A stretch of DNA of 6,582 nucleotides from NCBI GenBank assembly GCA_039807745.1, contig JBDHRV010000169.1, forward strand, positions 1-6,582, read 5' to 3'. The stretch comes from JAEUMW01 sp039807745 (GTDB taxonomy: Bacteria > Pseudomonadota > Gammaproteobacteria > Burkholderiales > JAEUMW01). Position 1 is the stretch's first letter. Every line of letters starts with the position of its first letter. This document shows positions 1-6,185 of the stretch, one piece after another. The position numbers and the translations under genes were made by a program. Below the pieces are notes generated by a model. That model ran no database searches and was not told the DNA's origin. It saw only the letters and a list, made by a program, of their open reading frames with translations.

Positions 1-425
1 ACCTCGCCGTGCCAGCGGCCCTCCGCGATGAGCGGCTCGGGATCGTCGGGGCGGCGCACCAGCACCATCACGCAGTAGTAGTGCGCGCGGCGCTCGCCCG
101 TGCCTGTGAGCGCTGCCACCAGCTTGCGGTTGTTGGCGTCGTCGGATCGCGGATGGCCCGCGTAGTAGGCAGAGTGCACGCCGGGCTCGCCGTCGAGCGC
201 GACGGCACAGATGCCGGAATCGTCGGCGAGCGCCGGCAGACCGCTCGCCTGCGCGGCGTGGCGCGCCTTCGCAAGCGCGTTCTCGACGAACGTGTGGTGC
301 GGCTCCTCCGCCTCCGGAATGCGCAGCGCACCCTGCGGGATCACGTCGAGGTCGAGCGGCGCGAGCAGGTCGTGGATCTCCCTGACCTTGCCTGCATTGT
401 TGCTCGCGAGAACGATGCGCTTCAT
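1..425 (-). CDS. rdgB: XTP/dITP (non-canonical purine NTP) pyrophosphatase, RdgB/HAM1 family; 3' end outside window
   Basis: RdgB hydrolyses dITP, XTP and related deaminated purine triphosphates to the monophosphate and pyrophosphate in the cytoplasm, which keeps damaged purines out of DNA and RNA. The visible part is the first 141 residues; the family is usually about 195-200, so the C-terminal quarter lies beyond the left edge. The N-terminus MKRIVLASNNAGKVREI matches the family's nucleotide-binding loop (residues 8-17). FVENA (46-50), KARHAA (53-58), LADDSG (66-71, with D69 at the position of the catalytic Asp of E. coli RdgB) and PGVHSAYYAG (81-90) follow in the correct order. The ATG overlaps the TGA of rph by four bases (ATGA), so translation is probably coupled to rph; the SD is weak. 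In related bacteria hemW often follows, but this cannot be seen here. The identification is very secure. Confidence 0.96.
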   Translation of the reverse strand, partial: MKRIVLASNNAGKVREIHDLLAPLDLDVIPQGALRIPEAEEPHHTFVENALAKARHAAQASGLPALADDSGICAVALDGEPGVHSAYYAGHPRSDDANNRKLVAALTGTGERRAHYYCVMVLVRRPDDPEPLIAEGRWHGE

Positions 426-1171
426 CTTGCGCCGGGATCGCGGGGAACCAGCCCCAGCGCACCCTGCTGCGCCGCGACGAGCGCGCCGATGCCAAAGGCC
501 GCGAGATCGATCATGCCGTCGAGCTGATCCCGGGTGAAAGGCGTGCCCTCGGCCGTGCCCTGTACCTCGACCAGACCGCCCGAGGCCGTCATCACGACGT
601 TCATGTCGGTGTCGCAGGTCGAGTCCTCGCGGTAATCGAGATCGAGCAGCGGGACACCGTCGCTGATACCCACCGACACCGCTGCCACGGGCTCGAGGAT
701 CGGCGAGGTGCGAATCGTGCCGGCAGCAAGCATATGGGAGACGGCATCGTGCACGGCGACGAACGCTCCCGTGATGCTCGCGGTGCGGGTGCCGCCGTCG
801 GCCTGGATCACGTCGCAGTCGATGTGGATGGTGCGCTCGCCCAGGCCCGCGAGGTCCACCACCGCGCGCAGCGCCCGGCCGATCAGGCGCTGGATCTCCT
901 GGGTGCGTCCGCTCTGTTTGCCGCGGGCGGCCTCGCGGTCGGTGCGCGTGTGGGTGGAGCGCGGCAGCATGCCGTATTCGGCGGTGAGCCAACCCTGATT
1001 GCGCCCGCGCAGGAACAGGGGCACCTTTTCTTCCACGCTCGCGGTGCAGATCACCCGTGTCTCGCCGAACTCGATCAGCACCGAGCCCTCGGCGTGGCGG
1101 GTAAAGCGCCGCGTGATCACGACCGGACGCAACTGGTCGGGACGCCGGCCGCTGGGACGCTGGATGGTCAT
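422..1171 (-). CDS. rph: Ribonuclease PH, phosphorolytic tRNA 3' exoribonuclease
   Basis: RNase PH uses inorganic phosphate to trim extra nucleotides from the 3' end of tRNA precursors, releasing nucleoside diphosphates; family members form a ring-shaped hexamer. The product has 249 residues, slightly longer than the usual 238-240. Visible hallmarks are RPSGRRPDQLRPV (5-17), HAEGSVLIEFG (26-36), QGWLTAEYGMLPRSTHTR (59-76), the GRTQEIQRLIGRALR helix (88-102), the phosphate-binding GGTRTASITGA (126-136), the acidic catalytic stretch DLDYREDSTCDTDMN (177-191) and EVQGTAEG (202-209). The frame is open further upstream to 1303, but that extension is basic low-complexity sequence lying over the phosphatase gene, and homology begins at the chosen ATG. 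No purine-rich SD precedes this ATG. The gene starts 19 bases after the phosphatase stop, so it probably depends on read-through or reinitiation. It overlaps rdgB by four bases. Confidence 0.97.
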   Translation of the reverse strand: MTIQRPSGRRPDQLRPVVITRRFTRHAEGSVLIEFGETRVICTASVEEKVPLFLRGRNQGWLTAEYGMLPRSTHTRTDREAARGKQSGRTQEIQRLIGRALRAVVDLAGLGERTIHIDCDVIQADGGTRTASITGAFVAVHDAVSHMLAAGTIRTSPILEPVAAVSVGISDGVPLLDLDYREDSTCDTDMNVVMTASGGLVEVQGTAEGTPFTRDQLDGMIDLAAFGIGALVAAQQGALGLVPRDPGAR

Positions 1172-1190
1172 CGAAGGGAACGGTACACGG

Positions 1191-2015
1191 TCAGGTGATC
1201 GGGCTCGACGCCGGCCCGTGGCGGACGGTGACCTCGCCCGGCGCGAGGGCATCGATGTCGACGCCATCTTCGTCCGCGTCGTCGGCCACCGCCAGCGCGA
1301 CATAGCTCAGATTGTCCGCGTACGCAGCGGCACGGCCCTCGGCCTCGCTCAGGAGCGCCTGGAGCGCCGTGGACCAGGTGTCGGAAGCAAGGGCGGCGGC
1401 GATCTCCTCGTTCGTGACCGGCGCCCACAGGCCGTCGCTGCAAAGCATGATCCGGTCGCCGACGGCGAGCGTGACGGGGCGCGACATCTCGATGTCGGGG
1501 GCGATCTCCCCGCCGAGACAGTTGTAGACGAAGTTGCGATCCGGGTGCACGCGCGCCTCGTGCGGCTCGATCACGCCCTGCTCCACCAAGAGCCAGGCGC
1601 CCGAATGGTCTCTCGTCGTCGCGAGCACGGCCCCGTCCCGCACGAGGTACAACCGCGAATCGCCGACGTGGCACCACGTCGCGGCGCCCTCGTGCACGAC
1701 GCAGGCAGTGCAGGTCGTGCGCGGATAGTCCCAGAGCCGCTCCTCCCGGGCGCGCTCGTGAATCGCGCGATGCGCCGCATCGAGCGCGCCGCGCAACATG
1801 CCTTCCGCATCGCGATGGCCCCGCCGCGACCAGTCGGCGAAGCGCGCGAGCACGCTGTCCACCGCGATCTGCGCCGCGAGCTCGCCGCGCGGATGCCCGC
1901 CCATGCCGTCGGCCACGACCAGCAGCGCCCGGTGCGCGCCGTACGCAAAGCCGGTGCGGTCCTGGTTGCTGGGCCTGCGCCCGATGCGGCTGTCCTGAAA
2001 GATCCTGAATCTCAT
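1191..2015 (-). CDS. PP2C-family (PPM) serine/threonine protein phosphatase
   Basis: This is a cytoplasmic metal-dependent Ser/Thr phosphatase of 274 residues, essentially a bare PP2C catalytic domain as in bacterial Stp/PrpC enzymes. The metal-binding and catalytic motifs appear in order: SNQDR (16-20), VVADGMGGHPRGE (33-45, with D36 and G37), CHVGDSRLYLVRDG (115-128, with D119), DHS (137-139), LCSDGLWAPV (191-200, with D194) and DNLSYVAL (234-241, with D234). All aspartates expected for the two-metal centre are present. There is no signal peptide or membrane segment. The last 30 or so residues after the catalytic domain are acidic and then irregular. The ATG at 2015 is chosen because GGTGGGG at 2030-2024 is a suitable SD and the fold begins at once; an in-frame ATG at 2069 falls within the likely promoter. 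It is first in the operon with rph and rdgB. Its substrate and partner kinase are unknown; no kinase gene is in the window. Confidence 0.93.
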   Translation of the reverse strand: MRFRIFQDSRIGRRPSNQDRTGFAYGAHRALLVVADGMGGHPRGELAAQIAVDSVLARFADWSRRGHRDAEGMLRGALDAAHRAIHERAREERLWDYPRTTCTACVVHEGAATWCHVGDSRLYLVRDGAVLATTRDHSGAWLLVEQGVIEPHEARVHPDRNFVYNCLGGEIAPDIEMSRPVTLAVGDRIMLCSDGLWAPVTNEEIAAALASDTWSTALQALLSEAEGRAAAYADNLSYVALAVADDADEDGVDIDALAPGEVTVRHGPASSPIT

Positions 2016-2067
2016 GCGCCTCGCCCCACCTGTATCGCGCCCTCCTGGCTGCGCGCGCAGCAACGAC

Positions 2068-2097
2068 ATTATGTGTTATCTTTCCGCGCCCTGCCAT
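2068..2097 (-). promoter_or_regulatory. Candidate sigma70-type promoter for the phosphatase-rph-rdgB operon
   Basis: On the minus strand ATGGCA (2097-2092, 4 of 6 against TTGACA) and CATAAT (2073-2068, 5 of 6 against TATAAT) are separated by 18 bases. They sit in the only AT-richer stretch of the 142-base gap between the divergent phosphatase and yicC genes. Transcription would begin near 2061, giving a leader of about 46 bases before the ATG at 2015. This is a consensus match by eye only. A TG-TATCTT extended -10-like element at 2074-2082 on the plus strand could serve yicC, but it has no matching -35. Confidence 0.4.
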
Positions 2098-2157
2098 CGT
2101 TGCGCGGGGCGCCGCCCGGAGCATGCCGGACGGCCGACAACGGATCCGGGCGCCACC

Positions 2158-3024
2158 ATGATCTACAGCATGACCGGCTATGCCAGCGTCGCACGCGAGC
2201 TGCCAGAAGGGGTGCTCAATCTCGAGCTCAGGGCGGTCAATCACCGCTTTCTCGACATCCAGATGCGGATGCCGGAAGAGCTGCGGTTCGTCGAGCCCTC
2301 GCTGCGCGAGCTCTTCGCGGGGAAAGTATCGCGCGGCAAGGTGGAATGCCGGCTGGGCTTCACCGAGGCCGCCGCGGGCGCCGCGAAGCTCGAGCTGAAC
2401 GAGGCGCTCACGCGCCAGCTCGGCGCGCTCAACCGGCAGGTGCAGGCGCTGCTGCCGGACAGCGAGGGATTGCGGGTGGTGGACGTGCTGCGCTGGCCCG
2501 GCGTGCTCGCGTCGAATGCGCTGCCGCTCGACGCGATGCGCGACTTGTGTATCGCACTGACCCGGTCCGGGCTCGACGACTTCAACGCCTTTCGCAGCCG
2601 CGAGGGCGAGCGCCTGAAGACCTTTCTCATCGAGCGCGTGACGCAGATGGAAGCGCTGACCGCGACCATCGCACCGCGCATGCCGCAAGTGCTCGCTGCC
2701 TACTACGAGAAACTCGCCGCGCGGCTCAGGGAAGCGATCGGCAGCGCGGACGACGAACGCATCCGGCAGGAGCTCGCGCTCTTCATGACCCGCAGCGACG
2801 TGGACGAAGAGCTCTCGCGCCTCGGCACCCATCTCACCGAAGTGCGTCGCGTCCTCGACCGCGGCGGCACGGTGGGCAAGCGGCTCGACTTCCTGATGCA
2901 GGAGCTCAACCGCGAGGCGAATACGCTCGGCTCGAAGGCCGCCGACAACGAGGTGTCCCAGACCGCGGTCGAGCTCAAGGTGCTGATCGAGCAGATGCGG
3001 GAGCAGGTGCAGAACGTGGAGTAG
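2158..3024 (+). CDS. yicC: YicC/YloC family endoribonuclease
   Basis: YicC proteins are conserved bacterial endoribonucleases; in E. coli the family has been linked to breakdown of the small RNA RyhB. The product is 288 residues, the normal full length. The start MIYSMTGYASV is the family signature. The N-terminal domain carries LELRAVNHRFLDIQMRMPEELR (22-43) and SRGKVECRL (58-66). The C-terminal domain carries DVDEELSRLGTHL (214-225 region) and GKRLDFLMQELNREANTLGSKAAD (240-263), ending in VELKVLIEQMREQVQNVE. The frame stays open upstream to 2014, but the family N-terminus fixes the ATG at 2158. The SD is poor (GGATCCGGG region). The gene is divergent from the phosphatase operon. In many proteobacteria gmk follows yicC; here hsdR ends 18 bases downstream on the other strand, so that arrangement is broken. 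The family assignment is secure, but the exact RNA targets in this organism are unknown. Confidence 0.96.
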   Translation: MIYSMTGYASVARELPEGVLNLELRAVNHRFLDIQMRMPEELRFVEPSLRELFAGKVSRGKVECRLGFTEAAAGAAKLELNEALTRQLGALNRQVQALLPDSEGLRVVDVLRWPGVLASNALPLDAMRDLCIALTRSGLDDFNAFRSREGERLKTFLIERVTQMEALTATIAPRMPQVLAAYYEKLAARLREAIGSADDERIRQELALFMTRSDVDEELSRLGTHLTEVRRVLDRGGTVGKRLDFLMQELNREANTLGSKAADNEVSQTAVELKVLIEQMREQVQNVE

Positions 3025-3038
3025 CGGCGTCGCGCCGC
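3024..3038. terminator. GC hairpin between convergent yicC and hsdR, possible bidirectional terminator
   Basis: GCGGCG (3024-3029) and CGCCGC (3033-3038) form a perfect 6-base stem with a TCG loop. It fills most of the 18-base gap between the convergent stop codons. Neither strand shows a T-run after the stem, so it is not a standard intrinsic terminator. It may only slow polymerase or protect 3' ends. In DNA this GC-rich such a hairpin can also arise by chance. Confidence 0.3.
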
Positions 3039-3042
3039 GTCG

Positions 3043-6000
3043 TCAGGCACCAGCCGCCGGCTGTTCATACGTCAACCCGAACACCGTGTCCGTCAGCCAG
3101 CGCCGGAACGACTCGTTGTCCATGAACTGCTTGAACAGCTCGACTTCGTCGTTCACGAACGCCGTCATCACGCGAGCCAGTGCCCTGTCGTGCTCGATCC
3201 TGGCGTTCTGGCGGTCGGAGTTCTGCATCGCGTTGCGGTACGCGGCGTCCGCCGCTACCCGTGCCGGAACCTCCTCGACGATCCGCTTGTGCACGCGGTC
3301 GGCGTCGTCCCACGGGATGTTGCCGAACTGGTCGTTGAACCCCTTCAGGATGCTCGACAGCCGGTCGAGTTCCGGCTCCGGCTTGCGGCCGCCGCCCGCG
3401 GTCGGCACCGGCCCGATCTCGCCTTGCGCATCGGGCAGCCGGATCGCCATCGCTGCCTGTTTCTCGGCCCGGTAGCTGTCCATGTCGATGGCTTCGAGGA
3501 TGCCCTTCGACAGATCCTTCTCCACCGGCGCCGGCAGCCTGGAGACGAGAAAGTTCAGGAAGATCGAGAGCTTCTCCCACGCGGCGTTCGTGTACGGCAG
3601 CACCATCGAGAGGAAGCCGTAGGTGCGCACGAAGGCCTTGGCCTTGCCCTTGAAGTCGACCTGCGCGTCCTCGTCGAGTTGCTCGCGGTAGGTGGCCACG
3701 CAGGCGTCGAGAATCGGGTCGAGCTGCTCGCGGGGCGCCCCGCCCAGGTAGCGCTCGACGAAGGTGTCGATCTGCGCCGGCTCGCAGACCTGCGCGTCAT
3801 CGAGCGCGGCCTTCAGGTCGTGCAGCTTGTTCGGGTCGGTCTCCTCGGCGAGGATCGTCGTTCGGTAGTACGGCGCGAACGACTCGCGGATCACATCCGC
3901 ATCGTTCATGAAGTCGAGCACGAACACGTCGTGCTTCTTCGGGTGCGCGCGGTTCAGCCTGGAGAGCGTCTGCACCGCCTTGATGCCCGCGAGCGCTTTG
4001 TCGACATACATCGTGTGCAGCAGCGGCTCGTCGTAGCCGGTCTGGAACTTGTCGGCGCAGATGAGGAAGCGGTACGGGTCCTGCTGGATTCGCTCGGCGA
4101 TCAGGCTCGACGCGAAGCCGTTCAGCGACGCCTCGGTCACTTTCGCCCCGCCGTAGTCGTGCTCGCCCGAGAAGGCGACGATCGCCTTGTAGCGGCTCTT
4201 GCGCTCGCCCAGGTAGTCGCGGATCGCGTGGAAGTACTGGATCGCGCGCTCGATGCCGCTCGTCACCACCATCGCCCGCGCCTCGCCCCCGATCTTTGCG
4301 AGCGCCAGCACCTGCTCGTGGAAATGGTCGACCATGATCTCCGCCTTGAGCCGGATCGCGTGGTCGTGGCTCTCGACGTAGCGGCGCAGCTTCTTCTTCG
4401 CACGCCTGGTGTCGAACTCGGGGTCGTCTTCTGTCGTCTTCACCAGCTTGTACCAGCTGTCGATCGGCGTGTAGTGCTTCAGCACGTCGAGGATGAAGCC
4501 CTCCTGCACCGCCTGCTTCATCGTGTAGCCGTGAAAGGGCCGGTGCTTGACCGTGCCATCGGGCTGCGGATCGGACTCCCCGAAGATCTCCAGCGTTTTG
4601 TTCTTCGGCGTGGCGGTGAAGGCGAAGTAGCTCGCGTTGGGCAGCAGCTTCTTCGCCTCCATCAGCCGGTTGATCCTGTCTTCCAGCGTCTCGTCGTCGT
4701 CCTCGGTGCCCGCCGCGGAGAGCGCCATCGACACTGCGGCCGACGTGCGCCCGCCCTGGCTGGAATGCGCCTCGTCGATGACGATCGCGAACTGGCGCCC
4801 GCGGTGCTCGGCCCCGATCTCGTCGAGCACGAACGGGAACTTCTGCACCGTGGTGATGACGATCTTCTTTCCTTCGGCGATGAACCTCCGCAGGTCGCCC
4901 GAGTGCTCGGCATGGCCGACGGTGGCGCCGACCTGCGCGAACTGTCTGATCGTGTCGCGGATCTGCTGGTCGAGGATGCGCCGGTCGGTGACGACGACGA
5001 TCGAGTCGAACACCGCCCGCCCTTCACGCGCCAGGCTGATCAGCTGGTGCGCGAGCCAGGCGATCGAGTTGCTCTTGCCGCTGCCGGCCGAGTGCTGGAT
5101 CAGGTAGCGCCGGCCCGCGCCGTGCTGGGCGGCGTCGGCCAACAGCCGCCGCACCACGTCGAGCTGGTGGTAGCGCGGCCAGACCTGCACCCGCTTCTTC
5201 CTGGCTGTCTTCGGATCCTTGAATTCGACGACCTGCGCGTAGTTCTCCAGGATGTCGGTGAGCCCATCGCGCGTGAGGATGCGCCTCCACAGGTAGTCGG
5301 TCTTCAGTCCATCCGGGTTCGGCGGGTTGCCGGCGCCGTCGTCCCAGCCCTGGTTGAAGGGCAGGAACCACGAGCCCGCGCCCTGCAGTTGCGTGCAGAA
5401 GCGCACCTCGTGCTCGTCGAGGGCGAAGTGCACGACGCAGCGCCCGAACTCGAAGAGCTTCTCACGCGGGTCGCGGTCGCGCCGGTACTGCGCCACCGCA
5501 TCGTCCACCGTCTGCTTGGTCAGGCTGTTTTTCAGCTCGAAGGTGGCCACCGGCAGCCCGTTGACGAAGAGGCCCAAGTCGAGCGCGCGCTGCGTCTCGT
5601 CGCGGCTGTAGCGCAGCTGCCGCGTGACGCTGAAGCGGTTGGCGCGGTTCAGCGCCTCGGCCTTGGTGTTGCCGGGCGTCGGCGTGCCGTAGAAGCTGTC
5701 GATGTGCAGCGCGCCGTGCTTCACGCCGTGGCGCAGCACGTCGATCGTGCCACGCTTCGTGATCTCGCCCTGCAGCCGCGCCAGGAATTTGCGGCGCGTC
5801 GGGCTGTCGTGGTCCAGGTCCAGCGCGTCGGCCGCCTCACGCTGCGTCGCGCGCAGGAAGATGGATAGTTGCCGCAGGTCGACGCAGTATTCGCGGTCGT
5901 AGTCGCCCGGCTCGCCGCCCACCCAGCCGGCGCCGTGTGTGGCGGGGCGCTCCTGCACCGTGTCACGCGGCACCGAACCTGGATCGCAGGGATCGCCGGT

Positions 6001-6054
6001 GAGCGCGGTGCAGATCAGCCGTTCGAGGCCGCGCTCGGAGGTGTCGGTCGTCAA
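3043..6054 (-). CDS. hsdR: Type I restriction-modification enzyme, R subunit (HsdR): nuclease plus ATP-driven DNA translocase
   Basis: HsdR joins HsdM and HsdS to form the type I restriction enzyme, which pumps unmodified DNA past itself using ATP and cuts it at a distance. The product is 1003 residues, a normal length. The N-terminal PD-(D/E)xK nuclease shows D159, ELK (E173, K175) and QYRRDRDPRE (189-198). The superfamily 2 motor follows: HSAGSGKSNS Walker A (321-330), VVVTDRRILDQQ (353-364), IDEAH (426-430), FTATPK (479-484), KFQTGYDEP (669-677) and QTLSRLNRAHPKK (695-707). A long helical C-terminal region ends in FRRWLTDTVFGLTYE. The TTG at 6054 is chosen because GGGGAGG at 6066-6060 lies five bases upstream and TTDTSERGLERLI is the expected family N-terminus; another TTG at 6093 would add 13 residues. 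No motif is missing and there is no frameshift, so the subunit looks functional. hsdM and hsdS are not seen; an AlbA_2 gene lies upstream. Confidence 0.96.
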   Translation of the reverse strand: MTTDTSERGLERLICTALTGDPCDPGSVPRDTVQERPATHGAGWVGGEPGDYDREYCVDLRQLSIFLRATQREAADALDLDHDSPTRRKFLARLQGEITKRGTIDVLRHGVKHGALHIDSFYGTPTPGNTKAEALNRANRFSVTRQLRYSRDETQRALDLGLFVNGLPVATFELKNSLTKQTVDDAVAQYRRDRDPREKLFEFGRCVVHFALDEHEVRFCTQLQGAGSWFLPFNQGWDDGAGNPPNPDGLKTDYLWRRILTRDGLTDILENYAQVVEFKDPKTARKKRVQVWPRYHQLDVVRRLLADAAQHGAGRRYLIQHSAGSGKSNSIAWLAHQLISLAREGRAVFDSIVVVTDRRILDQQIRDTIRQFAQVGATVGHAEHSGDLRRFIAEGKKIVITTVQKFPFVLDEIGAEHRGRQFAIVIDEAHSSQGGRTSAAVSMALSAAGTEDDDETLEDRINRLMEAKKLLPNASYFAFTATPKNKTLEIFGESDPQPDGTVKHRPFHGYTMKQAVQEGFILDVLKHYTPIDSWYKLVKTTEDDPEFDTRRAKKKLRRYVESHDHAIRLKAEIMVDHFHEQVLALAKIGGEARAMVVTSGIERAIQYFHAIRDYLGERKSRYKAIVAFSGEHDYGGAKVTEASLNGFASSLIAERIQQDPYRFLICADKFQTGYDEPLLHTMYVDKALAGIKAVQTLSRLNRAHPKKHDVFVLDFMNDADVIRESFAPYYRTTILAEETDPNKLHDLKAALDDAQVCEPAQIDTFVERYLGGAPREQLDPILDACVATYREQLDEDAQVDFKGKAKAFVRTYGFLSMVLPYTNAAWEKLSIFLNFLVSRLPAPVEKDLSKGILEAIDMDSYRAEKQAAMAIRLPDAQGEIGPVPTAGGGRKPEPELDRLSSILKGFNDQFGNIPWDDADRVHKRIVEEVPARVAADAAYRNAMQNSDRQNARIEHDRALARVMTAFVNDEVELFKQFMDNESFRRWLTDTVFGLTYEQPAAGA

Positions 6055-6185
6055 AGCGGCCTCCCCGGGTGCGGACCGGCCGCGATCAAGCAACCGTCAA
6101 GCAACCGACGTTCACGATAAGCCTTATCAAGCAATAACTTATCGATCATCCAGGGTGCGGAACCACCGATCTGCCGAGTTTCCAT
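6051..6185 (-). CDS. Possible small ORF (44 aa) overlapping the hsdR start
   Basis: A short frame starts at an ATG (6185) with GGGGA seven bases upstream and stops at a TGA (6053-6051) that overlaps the hsdR TTG as TTGA. It begins METRQIGGSAPWMIDKLL and contains two LLD units encoded by the TTGCTTGA repeats. I recognise no family. The SD and the four-base overlap with hsdR are what a translationally coupled leader or small gene would show. However, the frame crosses a repeat-rich, operator-like segment and overlaps the tail of the AlbA_2 frame, so it may be accidental. The same frame is open upstream to a TGA near 6269, with no better start. Confidence 0.25.
   Translation of the reverse strand: METRQIGGSAPWMIDKLLLDKAYRERRLLDGCLIAAGPHPGRPL
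6086..6107. repeat. Perfect tandem 11-base repeat in the hsdR leader
   Basis: TCAAGCAACCG occurs twice back to back (6086-6096 and 6097-6107). The 8-base core TCAAGCAA recurs at 6127-6134, and TCAAGCA again at 6185-6191. Start-to-start distances are 11, 30 and 58 bases; the first two are near whole helical turns. The block lies just upstream of the hsdR SD, so these could be protein-binding sites controlling hsdR, or a simple slippage duplication plus chance copies. Confidence 0.7.
6115..6144. promoter_or_regulatory. GATAAG/CTTATC dyad, operator-like
   Basis: CGATAAG (6115-6121) pairs with CTTATC (6123-6128) around one central base, giving a near-perfect 13-base dyad. It also pairs with CTTATCG (6138-6144) as a 7-base inverted repeat with a 16-base gap. 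This is the most AT-rich stretch of the right half of the window. It has the form of a dimeric repressor or activator site. I found no good -35/-10 pair for hsdR here, and no T-run to make it a terminator. Confidence 0.35.

Noticed and set aside
1172..1303. N-terminal extension of rph by 44 residues
   Set aside because: The added residues are basic and repetitive, overlap the phosphatase gene, and have no counterpart in RNase PH; homology begins at the ATG at 1171.
2016..2069. 18-residue N-terminal extension of the phosphatase
   Set aside because: Its ATG lies inside the candidate -10 region and PP2C domains begin at the later ATG, which has an SD.
2014..2157. 48-residue N-terminal extension of yicC
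   Set aside because: The family begins with MIYSMTGYA at 2158, and the extension would cover the divergent promoter region.
1168..2832. 554-codon minus-strand frame opposite yicC and across the phosphatase
   Set aside because: It is out of frame with the phosphatase and antisense to yicC; composition is that of a shadow frame in GC-rich DNA.
999..3125. 708-codon plus-strand frame spanning the rph start, the phosphatase and yicC
   Set aside because: Its translation is arginine- and alanine-rich low-complexity sequence, it crosses three well-supported genes in other frames and shows no domain.
3190..5868. Very long open frame (892 codons) on the plus strand opposite hsdR
   Set aside because: The frame is a mirror of the GC-biased codons of hsdR; its translation is R/V/L/E-rich with no recognisable domain, and hsdR on the other strand has full family motifs.
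6115..6144. Inverted repeats upstream of hsdR as an intrinsic terminator
   Set aside because: The stem is AT-rich and short with no following T-run, so an operator-like role is a better reading.
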